Shown one piece after another: positions 8,677 through 18,152 of a DNA stretch of 64,000 bases (the first letter of the stretch is position 1; each line of letters begins with the position of its first letter). The DNA is taken from the NCBI GenBank assembly GCA_963804045.1, contig CAWDOR010000021.1, positions 71,407 through 135,406 on the forward strand. The letters are read 5' to 3'. A model generated the notes under the pieces. That model did not search any database. It saw nothing but the letters and a program-made list of their open reading frames with translations, and was not told the origin of the DNA. Origin of the DNA: Rhodoblastus sp963804045 (GTDB lineage Bacteria; Pseudomonadota; Alphaproteobacteria; Rhizobiales; Beijerinckiaceae). The position numbers and the translations under genes were made by a program.

Positions 8677-10749
8677 ATGTCCGCCAAATCCCAAGCCGGC
8701 CGGGATATCGCGCTGTTCGACCTGGCCATATCGATCCAGGCGGCGGGCGACGCCGTCAAAAAGCTGTCGCCGGCGCAATTGATGCGCAATCCCGTGATTT
8801 TCGTCACCGAGGTCGTCGCCGCGCTGGTGACGCTGCTGTGGTTGCGCGATCTGATCAACGGGACGGGACATCCGTTCTTCTCCGGCCAGATCGCGGCCTG
8901 GCTGTGGTTCACCGTGCTGTTCGCCACTTTCGCCGAAGCCGTCGCCGAAGGGCGCGGCAAGGCCCAGGCCGCGAGCCTGCGCGCCGCCCGCAGCGACACG
9001 CTGGCGAAAAAGCTGATCGATCCCGAGGGCAAGAACCATCTCGGCGCCGTCGTGCAAAACGTCAACGCGGAAAGCCTTGGGGTCGGCGACGTGGTGCTGG
9101 TCGAGGCCGGCGATCTCATCCCCTCGGACGGCGAGATCGTCGAGGGCGTGGCCTCGGTCAATGAAAGCGCCATCACCGGCGAATCCGCCCCGGTGATCCG
9201 CGAGGCCGGCGGCGACCGCTCGGCGGTGACCGGCGGCACCACCGTGCTCTCCGACTGGATCAAGGTGCGCATCACCGCGCAGGCGGGCGAGACTTTTATC
9301 GATCGCATGATCGCGCTGGTCGAGGGCGCCGAGCGCCAGAAGACGCCCAATGAGCTGGCGCTCTCGGTGCTGCTCGCGGGATTGACGCTGATCTTCCTGA
9401 TCGCGGTCGTCACGCTTTACGGGCTGGCGGTCTATTCCGGCGCGGCGCCTTCCGTCGTGGTGCTGGTGGCGCTGCTGGTGACGCTGATCCCCACCACCAT
9501 CGGCGGGTTGCTCTCGGCCATTGGCATAGCCGGGATGGACCGGCTGATCCGCTTCAATGTGCTGGCGACCTCGGGCCGCGCCGTGGAGGCGGCGGGCGAT
9601 GTCGACACCTTGTTGCTCGACAAGACGGGAACCATCACCTTCGGCAATCGCATGGCCAGCGAATTCATCGCTCTGGCGGGCGTTGACCCCCATCATCTCG
9701 CTGAGGCCGCGCTGCTTTCCAGCCTCGCCGACGAAACGCCGGAGGGCCGCTCGATCGTCGCCCTCGCCAAAAGCGATTACGGCCTTGATAATCCCGACCT
9801 GTCCGGCGAGACCCCGCAGATCATTCCCTTCGCCGCGCAGACAAGACTGTCCGGCGTCGATCTGTCCGGCCGCAGCTTGCGAAAAGGCGCGGTGGATTCG
9901 GTGCTGAAATTCGTCGGCCTGCCGCCGGACGGCGCGCCCGCGGATTTCCGCGCCGGCGTCGAGCGCATCAGCATTTCCGGCGGCACGCCCCTGGCGGTGG
10001 CCGAAAACGGCGTCCTGCTCGGCCTGATTCACCTGAAAGACGTGGTCAAGCCCGGCATCAAGGAGCGCTTCGCGGCGCTGCGCGCCATGGGCATCAAGAC
10101 GGTGATGATCACCGGCGACAATCCGCTCACGGCGGCCGCCATCGCCACCGAGGCCGGCGTCGACGACTTCCTCGCCGAGGCCACGCCGGAGGACAAGCTG
10201 AAATTCATCCGCAAGGAACAGACCGGCGGGCGGCTGGTCGCCATGTGCGGCGACGGCACCAATGACGCGCCGGCGCTTGCCCAGGCCGATGTCGGCGTCG
10301 CCATGCAGACGGGCACGCAAGCCGCGCGCGAGGCCGGCAATATGGTCGATCTCGACAGCGATCCGACCAAACTGATCGAAGTGGTGGAAATCGGCAAGCA
10401 ATTGCTGATGACGCGGGGCTCGCTGACCACATTCTCCATCGCCAATGACGTCGCCAAATATTTCGCCATCCTGCCCGCCCTGTTCGTCGCCACCTATCCC
10501 GAGCTGGGCGCGCTCAACATCATGCGTCTGGCCTCGCCGCAATCGGCGATTCTCTCGGCGGTGATCTTCAACGCCCTGATCATCGTGCTGCTGATTCCCC
10601 TGGCGCTGAAGGGCGTGACCTATCGCGCCGTCGGCGCGGCGGCGCTGCTGCGGCGCAATCTGCTGATCTACGGGCTGGGCGGGCTGATCGCGCCCTTCAT
10701 CGGCATCAAGGCCGTCGACCTTGTGGTCGCGGCCCTGCATCTGGTTTGA
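8677..10749 (+). CDS. kdpB: potassium-transporting P-type ATPase subunit KdpB
   Basis: 690 residues. This is the catalytic P-type ATPase subunit that couples ATP hydrolysis to K+ import through KdpA. It has the phosphorylation motif DKTGTIT with Asp315, the actuator motif SAITGESAP, and the hinge MCGDGTNDAPALAQAD near 523-537. The N-terminal membrane segments and C-terminal helices are all present. ATG at 8677 after GGAGCC. It is followed by an unusual 112-bp gap before kdpC that carries a palindromic repeat. Confidence 0.97.
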   Translation: MSAKSQAGRDIALFDLAISIQAAGDAVKKLSPAQLMRNPVIFVTEVVAALVTLLWLRDLINGTGHPFFSGQIAAWLWFTVLFATFAEAVAEGRGKAQAASLRAARSDTLAKKLIDPEGKNHLGAVVQNVNAESLGVGDVVLVEAGDLIPSDGEIVEGVASVNESAITGESAPVIREAGGDRSAVTGGTTVLSDWIKVRITAQAGETFIDRMIALVEGAERQKTPNELALSVLLAGLTLIFLIAVVTLYGLAVYSGAAPSVVVLVALLVTLIPTTIGGLLSAIGIAGMDRLIRFNVLATSGRAVEAAGDVDTLLLDKTGTITFGNRMASEFIALAGVDPHHLAEAALLSSLADETPEGRSIVALAKSDYGLDNPDLSGETPQIIPFAAQTRLSGVDLSGRSLRKGAVDSVLKFVGLPPDGAPADFRAGVERISISGGTPLAVAENGVLLGLIHLKDVVKPGIKERFAALRAMGIKTVMITGDNPLTAAAIATEAGVDDFLAEATPEDKLKFIRKEQTGGRLVAMCGDGTNDAPALAQADVGVAMQTGTQAAREAGNMVDLDSDPTKLIEVVEIGKQLLMTRGSLTTFSIANDVAKYFAILPALFVATYPELGALNIMRLASPQSAILSAVIFNALIIVLLIPLALKGVTYRAVGAAALLRRNLLIYGLGGLIAPFIGIKAVDLVVAALHLV

Positions 10750-10787
10750 GGAGCGCGTCCATGATCGCTTCGCTCGATTTATCCGCC

Positions 10788-10816
10788 GTCATGGCCGGAA
10801 CAAGTCCGGCCATGAC
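10788..10816. repeat. palindromic repeat element in the kdpB-kdpC gap
   Basis: A perfect 12-bp inverted repeat (10788-10799 and 10805-10816, sense arm GTCATGGCCGGA) with a 5-base loop. On the opposite strand the surrounding sequence would read MAGLVPAMT, a signature of the short palindromic intergenic repeats common in Rhizobiales genomes. It lies inside the operon, so the transcript would fold here between kdpB and kdpC. Confidence 0.7.
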
Positions 10817-10861
10817 GAGCCAGAGGCGGTCGCCTCTTCCTGCTGCATTCCGGAGGATAAA

Positions 10862-11461
10862 ATGATCCAGCATTTCCGCCCGGCGCTCGTGCTGCTGCTG
10901 CTGTTCACCCTGCTCACCGGCCTCGCCTATCCGCTCGCCGTCGCCGGCCTCGCCGCCGTGATGTTCCCGTTTCAGGCGGGCGGCAGTCTCGTGGTCCGCG
11001 GCGAAAACGTGATCGGCTCGGAGCTGATCGGCCAGAATTTCGCATCGGAAAAATATTTCCAGCCGCGTCCCTCGGCGACCAGCGCGCCCGACCCGAACGA
11101 CGCCGCCAAAACCGTGGACGCGCCCTATAACGCCGCCAATTCCTCGGGCTCCAATCTCGGCCCGACCTCCAAGACCCTGATCGACCGGGTCAAGGCCGCG
11201 GTCGAGGCCAAACGCGCCGCCGGCTGGCCGGCGCCTGCGCCGGCCGACGCCGTCACCGCTTCCGCCTCGGGGCTCGACCCCGATATTTCCCCGCAAAACG
11301 CCCTGGCGCAGGCGCCCGCCGTCGCGAGGGCGCGCGGGTTCGACGAAGCCAAGGTCCGCGCTTTGATCCAGACGGAAATCCGCCGCCCCTGGCTCGGACT
11401 GGTCGGCGAGCCGCGCGTAAATGTTTTGGCGCTGAATTTGGCGCTGGATGCGCTAAAATGA
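10862..11461 (+). CDS. kdpC: potassium-transporting ATPase subunit KdpC
   Basis: 199 residues. One N-terminal membrane helix (ALVLLLLFTLLTGLAYPLAV) precedes a periplasmic domain with the family motifs GSELIGQNF, YFQPRPSAT, SSGSNLGPTS and ISPQNALAQ. KdpC stabilises nucleotide binding in the KdpFABC pump. The ATG at 10862 follows GGAGGATAA; an upstream in-frame extension into the palindrome-bearing gap is not used. It ends three bases before kdpD. Confidence 0.96.
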   Translation: MIQHFRPALVLLLLFTLLTGLAYPLAVAGLAAVMFPFQAGGSLVVRGENVIGSELIGQNFASEKYFQPRPSATSAPDPNDAAKTVDAPYNAANSSGSNLGPTSKTLIDRVKAAVEAKRAAGWPAPAPADAVTASASGLDPDISPQNALAQAPAVARARGFDEAKVRALIQTEIRRPWLGLVGEPRVNVLALNLALDALK

Positions 11462-11464
11462 GTC

Positions 11465-14156
11465 ATGGCCGCTGATATTGGAACCGACCGAAGACCCGAT
11501 CCCGACGCGCTGCTGGCGCTGGCGGAGGAGGAGCGGCGCGGCCGTTTAAAAGTGTTTCTGGGCGCGGCGCCGGGGGTCGGCAAGACCTACGCCATGCTGC
11601 TGGGCGCGAAAAAAGCCAGGGATGACGGCCAGGACGTTGTGATCGGCCTGATCGAGACCCATGGCCGCGCCGAGACGGCGGCGCTGACCGAAGGGCTGGA
11701 GATTCTGCCGCGCCGTGAAATCGATTATCGCGGACGCATATTGGAGGAATTCGATCTCGACGCCGCCCTGGCGCGGAAGCCGGAGCTGATCGTCGTCGAT
11801 GAGCTCGCCCACACCAATGCGCCCGACAGCCGCCATCCCAAGCGCTGGCTCGATGTCGAGGAGTTGCTCGACGCCGGCGTCAATGTCTGGACGGCGCTGA
11901 ACATCCAGCATCTCGAAAGCCTGGCCGATGTGGTCAGCCGCGTCACCGGCGTCGTCGTGCGCGAGACCGTGCCCGACCGGGTGTTGCAGAACGCCCAGGA
12001 CGTGGTGCTGGTCGACATCACCCCGAGCGAATTGATCCAGCGCCTGCACGAGGGCAAGGTCTATCTGCCGGATACGGCGCGGCGCGCCACCCAGAGTTTT
12101 TTCACCCCCGGCAATCTCACCGCCTTGCGCGAACTGGCCTTGCGCCGCACCGCCGACCGGGTCGACGACCAGATGGTCGACTATCTCAGGCAAAACGCCA
12201 TAGAGGGGCCCTGGGGAACCTCGGAACATCTGCTGGTCTGCATCGGCGGCGATCCCGGCGGCGAAATGGCGGTGCGGGCCGCCGCGCGGCTGGCGACCAG
12301 CCTCAACGGTTCGTGGATCGTGGTTTATGTCGAGCGCCCCGGCCATGAGGAGAGCGACCCGGAGCGGCTGAAGCGGATCGAACTCGAGCCTGCAACTGGC
12401 GGAGCGGCTGGGCGCCGAAACCCGGCGGCTGAGCGCGACCGACATGGTCGGCGAAGTCCTGCGTTTCGCCCGCCGCGAGAATGTCACGCAAATCGTGCTC
12501 GGCCGCTCGGGCGCCGGATTTTGGCGGCGGCTGAGCGGAACCAGTTTCGTCAACGAAATCATCCGCCAGGCGCCGGACCTCGCCGTTCACGTGGCCAGCA
12601 CGACGGATTCGGCGCCGGCGCCAAAAAAACTCTGGCCGCGCCCGACGCCGGGGCGGCTGCTGTCGGGCCTGTTCGCCGCTTTCGCCGCCGTGGCCCTGGC
12701 GGTGCTGGTCGGCAAGATTCTGCATATTCTCCTGAACGTGCCCAATCTCTCGATGATTTTCCTGCTGGCGGTGCTCGGCTGCTCCGCCACCTATGGGCTG
12801 TGGTCGGCGGTCGCCGCCTCCTTCCTCTCGTTCCTCGCCTATAATTTCTTCTTCATCGCGCCGGTCTTCACCCTCAATGTCGCCGAGCCGCAGGAATTAT
12901 TGTCGCTGCTGGTGTTTCTCATCGTCGCCGTGCTCACCGGCACGCTGGCCGGCCGCGTCCACGATCAGGCCGAGGCTGTACGCCAGAGGGCGGAAAATAT
13001 CGAATCGCTCTATGGCTTTTCCCGCAAACTGGCGGACGCCGGACGGCTCGACGACGTGCTCTGGGCCTCGGCGACCCATTTGCACAAGGTGCAGGGCGGC
13101 CCGATCGTGCTGCTGCTGCCCAAGGACAGCGAGTTGCAGTTGCGCACGGCCTGGCCGCCGGACCGCGAGCTGTCGCCGGGCGAGATGAGCGCCGCCAACT
13201 GGGCCTTCACCAAGAACGAGATCGCGGGCTGGCGCACCAACACCTTGCCCAATCTCGCCATGCAATTCCGCCCGCTGCTGACGCCGCGCGGCGCGGTCGG
13301 CGTCTGCGGCTTCGCGCCAAAAGCGCCGGATGCGGCGATCAGCCCGGAGGACGAGCGGGCGCTGTCGGCCATTCTCGAACAAATGGCGCTGGCGATCGAC
13401 CGCTCGCTGCTGATCGGCGAGGCGGTGCGCGCCGCCGCGCTGGAGGACAATGAGAAATTGCGCGTCACGCTGCTGTCCTCGCTGTCGCACGATCTGCGCA
13501 CGCCCTTGTCCTCGATCACCGGCGCGGTGACCACGCTGCGCCAGTTTGGCGAGCAGATGCCGGCCTCCGACCGCCAGGATCTGCTGGAATCGATCGAGGA
13601 GGAGGCGGCGCGGCTGTCGCGCTTCGTCGCCAATCTGCTGGACATGTCGCGCATCGAATCCGGCGCGCTGAAAGTCCGTCGGGACTATGTCGAGCCCGAG
13701 GAAATCGTCCGCGCCGCGGTCGAGCGCATCCGCAAGGCCTTTCCCGGCCAGAAGATCGAAACCAGCATCGCCCGCGACCTGCCCTTCATTCGCGGCGACG
13801 CCCATTTGCTGGAACAGGTGCTGTTCAACCTGCTCGACAACGCGCATAAATATGGCGGCGAGGCCGGAACCGTGGTTCATGCGCGGCGCGAGGGCGATCA
13901 CGTCGTGCTCAGCGTCACCGACGACGGGCCGGGCGTCAAGCCGGGCGATCTGCCGCGCATTTTCGAGAAATTCTACCGTGGCGGGCGGCCCGACGGGCGC
14001 AAGGCCGGCACCGGCCTGGGCCTGTCGATCTGCAAGGGCCTGGTCGAGGCCATGGGCGGGACCATTGTGGCGCAAAGTCCGGCCGCGCGCCGGCGGGGCA
14101 CGCGCATCCTGATGCGCTTCCCCGTGGAAAAGCTGAAATCGGAGCCTCAAGCATGA
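11465..14156 (+). pseudogene. kdpD: sensor kinase KdpD, interrupted by a +1 frameshift
   Basis: Two frames make up one KdpD of about 897 residues. Frame 1 (from ATG 11465) has the KdpD/Walker A segment GAAPGVGKTYAML, DELAHTNAPDSRHPKRW and the start of the universal-stress domain. It loses homology after ERLKRIELE at 12388 and would continue as nonsense to 12844. The second frame resumes LQLAERLGAETRRLS at 12390 and holds TM helices, the HisKA box LLSSLSHDLRTPLSSITGA, the N-box LFNLLDNAHKYGG and GTGLGLSICKGL, ending at 14156. One extra base near 12383-12389 explains the break. As written, the signalling kinase could only be made by re-initiation (for example ATG 12444) or frameshifting. It may be a sequencing error. 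Confidence 0.9.
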
Positions 14157-14839
14157 ACAAGCGTATTCTGGTTGTCGACGACGAAGCGCCAATCCAGCGC
14201 TTTCTGCGCCCGGCGCTCGCCGCCAGCGGCTATGACGTGCTGACGGCGGAAAACGGCCGCGAAGCCTTGCATCTGATCGCCACCGCCGCGCCCGATCTGA
14301 TCGTGCTCGACCTCGGCCTGCCCGACATGGACGGCAAGGAGGTGCTGGCCCAGGCCCGGCAATTCTCCCAGGTTCCCGTGATCGTTCTCTCGGCGCGCGA
14401 CCATGAGGCGGAAAAAATCGCCGCGCTCGATCTTGGCGCCGACGATTTTGTCGAAAAGCCCTTCGGCATCGGCGAATTCATGGCGCGGCTGCGCGCCGCG
14501 CTGCGCCATGCCGCCAAGACGGAAAAGGAAATCACCCGCTTCGAGGCCGGGGGGCTGACCGTCGATCTCGACCGAAGGCTGGTCAGCCGCGGAGGCCAGC
14601 AGATCAAGCTGACGCCCAAGGAGTTCGACCTGCTCGCCATCCTGGTCCGCCACGCCGGGCGCGTAGTGACGCATCGGCAGATGCTGGCCCAGGTCTGGGG
14701 TCCGGCTCATGCCGAGGACACCCAATATTTGCGCGTCTTCGTCGGCCAGTTGCGGGCGAAAATCGAGGCCGCGCCGGAAACGCCGCGCCTGATCCAGACC
14801 GAGGCCGGCGTCGGCTACCGCTTATGCGGCGGCGATTGA
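14153..14839 (+). CDS. kdpE: KDP operon response regulator KdpE
   Basis: 228 residues, OmpR family. The receiver domain has acidic pocket DDEAP, phosphoacceptor Asp53 in VLDLGLPDMDG and Lys in FVEKPFG. The C-terminal winged helix is LTPKEFDLLAILVRHAGRVV to VGYRL. The ATGA overlap with the kdpD stop indicates translational coupling, and it closes the kdp operon in front of a terminator. Once phosphorylated by KdpD it should activate the kdp promoter. Confidence 0.96.
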   Translation: MNKRILVVDDEAPIQRFLRPALAASGYDVLTAENGREALHLIATAAPDLIVLDLGLPDMDGKEVLAQARQFSQVPVIVLSARDHEAEKIAALDLGADDFVEKPFGIGEFMARLRAALRHAAKTEKEITRFEAGGLTVDLDRRLVSRGGQQIKLTPKEFDLLAILVRHAGRVVTHRQMLAQVWGPAHAEDTQYLRVFVGQLRAKIEAAPETPRLIQTEAGVGYRLCGGD

Positions 14840-14848
14840 CGGCCAAAA

Positions 14849-14886
14849 GAAAAACCCCGCCGGAGACCGACGGGGCTTTTCGCTTT
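14849..14886. terminator. bidirectional Rho-independent terminator, kdpE/trxA
   Basis: A GC-rich hairpin with CCCCG and CGGGG arms around a short loop, preceded by an A-run and followed by CTTTTCGCTTTT. The A-run gives a U-tract for the opposite strand, so it can end both the kdp transcript and trxA. Confidence 0.8.
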
Positions 14887-14906
14887 TGAATTGGCAAAGC
14901 CGAAAA

Positions 14907-15227
14907 TCAGATCGCGGCGCCGATCCATTTGGCCAGTTCGCCCTTGGGGGCGGCGCCGACCTTCTGCGAGGCGAGCTTGCCGTCCTTGAACAGCATCAGC
15001 GTGGGGATCGAGCGAATGCCGAGCTTGCCGGCGACGCCGGGGTTTTCGTCGACATTGATCTTGGCGATCTTGACCTTGCCGGCATATTCCTTGGCGAGAT
15101 CTTCGAGCGACGGGCCGATCATCTTGCAGGGGCCGCACCACTCGGCCCAGAAATCGACCACGACCGGCTCGGAAGATTGCAGAACCTCGGCGTCGAAGCT
15201 GGCGTCGGTGACTTTGACGGTGGACAT
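14907..15227 (-). CDS. trxA: thioredoxin 1
   Basis: 106 residues, the standard thioredoxin length. The redox motif WCGPC (30-34) lies in VVDFWAEWCGPCKM, the cis-Pro segment is IRSIPTLMLFKDG, and KINVDENPG is conserved. It is a cytoplasmic protein-disulfide reductase. The ATG at 15227 follows AGCGAGG; the frame stays open far upstream, but that extension has no homology. It stands alone, about 100 bp from the phosphopantetheinyl transferase gene. Confidence 0.96.
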   Translation of the reverse strand: MSTVKVTDASFDAEVLQSSEPVVVDFWAEWCGPCKMIGPSLEDLAKEYAGKVKIAKINVDENPGVAGKLGIRSIPTLMLFKDGKLASQKVGAAPKGELAKWIGAAI

Positions 15228-15334
15228 GAAAACCTCGCTGACGGGAAAGCCGAATCTCCAGGAGAATTCGTTTAGGCGAAAGTAGGTTTGCCGGGCCGCC
15301 CCGTCAAGGCGAAGGATTTTTGGCGCGGGCGATT

Positions 15335-15913
15335 TCAGCCGGCCGGCAGAACCAGCAGGGCGCAGACCGCCTCGCCTTCGCGCCAGACCTTGACATGAAC
15401 CGGCGCCGCCCGCCGCTGCGGATCGTCGATCGCCACAGCCCCTCCCGAGTCCTCGACGCAAAAGCTTTCCGGCGCGCGCCGCAGACCCAGGCCCAGGGCC
15501 TTGAGATAGGCCTCCTTGACCGTCCAGATGCGATAAAAGCCGTTTTCGCGCGCCGCGCCCGTCAAAGCGCGCAGGGCCGCGCGTTCCCGGGGATGAAGCG
15601 CCGCCCAGGGCGGCTCGATCGGGCGCAAAACTTCGACATCGACGCCGATCCTGCCGCCGCGCGCCAGGCCGAACAGGCAAAAGCCGTCCCGCGACGCCGA
15701 GGAAATCGTCCAGGCGCCGGGCGCGCCGTCGATCAGCAGCAAAGGCGCGCCGAGCGGATCATGCGTCAGGCTTAGGCTCTTGGGCGCGACATCCAGGCTT
15801 TCCGCGCAAAACGCCAGCAGCGCGGCGCGGCGATGGGCGATCTTGCCGTCATGCGGGCCGAGCCGGGTGAAAACCTCAGGCGAATCTTTGCCGGATGCGC
15901 GCCAGCAGGCCAT
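15335..15913 (-). CDS. 4'-phosphopantetheinyl transferase (Sfp type)
   Basis: About 192 residues, slightly short for the family. It shows the Mg/CoA motif IGVDVE (89-94) and WTVKEAYLKALG (130-141), the two signatures of Sfp/AcpT enzymes that load 4'-phosphopantetheine onto carrier proteins. The ATG at 15913 lies inside the end of the phosphatase gene (38-bp overlap). No carrier-protein or synthase gene is near, so the target could be fatty-acid or secondary-metabolite carriers. In relatives this slot after the phosphatase is usually held by other genes such as infA. Confidence 0.82.
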   Translation of the reverse strand: MACWRASGKDSPEVFTRLGPHDGKIAHRRAALLAFCAESLDVAPKSLSLTHDPLGAPLLLIDGAPGAWTISSASRDGFCLFGLARGGRIGVDVEVLRPIEPPWAALHPRERAALRALTGAARENGFYRIWTVKEAYLKALGLGLRRAPESFCVEDSGGAVAIDDPQRRAAPVHVKVWREGEAVCALLVLPAG

Positions 15914-16301
15914 CGCGCGCCTCCCTATAGGCTTCGAGCTTCTGTTCGCGGGCGCCCTCGATGCGCGTGGCGTCGGCGGTCGGCCAATATTCCATGGCCA
16001 CATCGCCGGCGCCGAAAAAGGCCTCGGCCTTGCGATGGGCGGTGGAGGACAGGGCGATGACCAGATCGAAACGGGTGAATTCCAGCTCTTCGAAGGCGCG
16101 GGGCCAATGGCGGGTGATGTCGAGGCCCATCTCGTTCATCACCGCCATGGCGAAGCCGTCCGGCTCGCCGGCGCGCACGCCGGCGGATTCGATCCGCATG
16201 TCCCGGCCGAAATATTTTTTGGCCATGGCCTCGGCCATCGGCGAGCGCACCGCGTTGAGCGTGCAGACGAACAGAACCGAAGCTGGCCGCCCGCCGCTCA
16301 A
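15876..16301 (-). CDS. low-molecular-weight protein tyrosine phosphatase family
   Basis: About 141 residues. The phosphate-binding loop is CTLNAVRSPMAEA (C-x5-R-S), at the very N-terminus after the first strand SVLFVC, as in LMW-PTP/ArsC-like proteins; the distal acidic residue may be in EYWPTADATR. There is no ATG before the catalytic loop. TTG 16301, preceded by GGAAGGGCGAG, fits best, and TTG 16316 is an alternative. It overlaps the UPF0262 gene by a few bases. The order DUF2948-hisD-UPF0262-phosphatase is typical of Rhizobiales. Confidence 0.82.
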   Translation of the reverse strand: MSGGRPASVLFVCTLNAVRSPMAEAMAKKYFGRDMRIESAGVRAGEPDGFAMAVMNEMGLDITRHWPRAFEELEFTRFDLVIALSSTAHRKAEAFFGAGDVAMEYWPTADATRIEGAREQKLEAYREARDGLLARIRQRFA

Positions 16302-16804
16302 GTCTCGCCCTTCCAATGCAAGGCGGTGACCAGGGTAAACAGCCGGCGGGCCGTGTCGAAATCGCAGTCGATCTTGCCTTTCAGCCGCTCGCCGAGCAAT
16401 TGCGCGCCCTCATTGTGGAGGCCGCGCCGGCCCATGTCTATGGCCTCGATCTGCGCCGGGCTGGCGGTGCGGATGGCGGCGAAATAGCTCTCGCAGATCA
16501 TGAAATAATCCTTGAGAATCCGCCGGAAGGGCGTCAGCGAGAGAATATGGACGATGATCCCGGCGCCCGCCTCGTCGCGCACATTGAGAGCCAGCTTGGC
16601 CTCGTGCAGGCCGATATGCAGCCGATAGGGTCCGCCCTCATGGCCGGGCAGGCCGAAGCTGTTGTCCTCGATCAGGTCGTAAATGGCTATGGCGCGCTCA
16701 TGCTCCTGATCCGCCGTGCCGCGCCCGATGGAGGCCTCGTCTATGGTGATCTCGATCAGGCGGTTGCGCGGCAGAAGGTCGGCGGAGAGTCCCTCGGAGG
16801 TCAT
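16298..16804 (-). CDS. UPF0262 family protein
   Basis: 168 residues, function unknown, cytoplasmic, conserved in alphaproteobacteria. Recognisable segments are RLIEITIDEASIGRGTADQEHERAIAIYDL (split over 50-80) and YFMICESYFAAIR. The ATG at 16804 overlaps the hisD stop (ATGA), so it is translationally coupled to hisD. The phosphatase gene starts across its stop codon. Confidence 0.85.
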   Translation of the reverse strand: MTSEGLSADLLPRNRLIEITIDEASIGRGTADQEHERAIAIYDLIEDNSFGLPGHEGGPYRLHIGLHEAKLALNVRDEAGAGIIVHILSLTPFRRILKDYFMICESYFAAIRTASPAQIEAIDMGRRGLHNEGAQLLGERLKGKIDCDFDTARRLFTLVTALHWKGET

Positions 16805-18099
16805 GGCGTTTGCTCCAGGCGCAGCGCCACGGAGAGCGCATGGGCGTCGAGATGCTCCGCCCGCCCCAGCGTGACGGCGGCGGGGCCGATTTTCCTCAGG
16901 CTTTCCGGCGAACATTTGAGGATCGAGGTGCGCTTCATGAAATCCAGCACATTGAGGCCAGAGGAGAAGCGCGCCGAACGCGCCGTCGGCAGCACGTGAT
17001 TGCTGCCGCCGACATAATCGCCAATGGCCTCGGGCGTATAGGCGCCGATGAACAGCGCGCCGGCATGGCGCACCCGCCCCGCCAGCTCCTCGGCGTTGAC
17101 CGCCATGATCTCCAGATGTTCGGCGGCGATGCGGTCGGCCAGCGCGATGGAGTCCTCGAGCCTGGCGACGACAATGATCGCGCCCAGCTCCCGCCAGCTC
17201 TTTTCCGCGATCTTTTGCCGGGGCAGGGTCTTGAGGCGCGCCTCCACGGCGGCTTCCACCGCGTCGGCCAGGCTGGCGTCATCGGTGATCAAAATGCTCT
17301 GCGCCGCCGTGTCATGCTCGGCCTGGGCCAGCAGGTCGATGGCGATCCACTCGGGCCGCGCGGTTTTATCCGCGAGAATCAAGACTTCCGAGGGGCCGGC
17401 GATCATGTCTATGCCGCATTGGCCGAACACCCGGCGCTTGGCGGCGGCGACATAGGCGTTGCCGGGACCGACGATCTTGGCCACGGGGGCGATGGTTTTG
17501 GTGCCATAGGCCAGCGCCGCCACGGCCTGGGCGCCGCCGACCCGATAGATTTCATCGACGCCGGCCAGATGCGCGGCGGCCAGCACCAGCGGCGAAATCT
17601 TGCCGTCGGGCGCCGGGGCGACCATGACCAGCCGGTCCACGCCCGCGACTTTCGCCGGCAGCGCGTTCATCAGCACCGAAGAGGGATAGGAGGCGGTGCC
17701 GCCGGGCACATAGAGGCCGGCGGAGTCCACCGCGCCCCAGCGCCAGCCCAGCTCGACCCCGGCCTCGTCGGTGAAGCGCAGATCCTCGGGCCTCTGCTTC
17801 TCGTGAAACAAGGCGATGCGGTCGCGCGCCAGCTCCAGCGCGGCGATCTGGTCGCGCGGGCAGGCGGCGACGGCGGCCTCGATCTCTTCCCTGGAGAAGC
17901 GCAGGGTTTCCGGCGTCAGCTCGATGCGGTCGAAGCGGCGCGAATAGTCGATCAGAGCCTCGTCGCCGCGCGCGACCACATCGGCGATGATGTCGCGCAC
18001 GGTGTGATCGACATCCTCGGACGTCTCGCGCTTCATATGCAGCAGCGCCTCGAATTTCGCAGCAAAATCCTGGGCGGCGGCGTCAAGCCTGAAGGGCAT
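16801..18099 (-). CDS. hisD: histidinol dehydrogenase
   Basis: 432 residues. It catalyses the last two NAD-dependent oxidations of histidine synthesis (histidinol to histidine). The conserved zinc/NAD segments are DSAGLYVPGGTASYPSSVLM, VGPGNAYVAAAKR, GIDMIAGPSEVLI, QAEHD and EHLEIM. The ATG at 18099 starts MPFRLDAAAQDF; the frame is open further up but without homology. It is followed directly by UPF0262 and preceded by DUF2948, with no other his genes in the window. Confidence 0.96.
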   Translation of the reverse strand: MPFRLDAAAQDFAAKFEALLHMKRETSEDVDHTVRDIIADVVARGDEALIDYSRRFDRIELTPETLRFSREEIEAAVAACPRDQIAALELARDRIALFHEKQRPEDLRFTDEAGVELGWRWGAVDSAGLYVPGGTASYPSSVLMNALPAKVAGVDRLVMVAPAPDGKISPLVLAAAHLAGVDEIYRVGGAQAVAALAYGTKTIAPVAKIVGPGNAYVAAAKRRVFGQCGIDMIAGPSEVLILADKTARPEWIAIDLLAQAEHDTAAQSILITDDASLADAVEAAVEARLKTLPRQKIAEKSWRELGAIIVVARLEDSIALADRIAAEHLEIMAVNAEELAGRVRHAGALFIGAYTPEAIGDYVGGSNHVLPTARSARFSSGLNVLDFMKRTSILKCSPESLRKIGPAAVTLGRAEHLDAHALSVALRLEQTP

Positions 18100-18152
18100 T
18101 CTTGGGGCTCCGGAGTGGTGAAGCAGCGAATTGGGCCGCTCAGGCCCTTTTG

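Noticed and set aside
6964..10740. 1258-codon open frame antisense to kdpA and kdpB
   Set aside because: It mirrors two perfectly conserved genes, is Arg/Gly/His/Gln-rich as expected of high-GC antisense frames, and has no recognisable domain.
10721..10861. 47-codon N-terminal extension of kdpC
   Set aside because: It would translate the palindromic repeat; KdpC homology and a strong ribosome site start at 10862.
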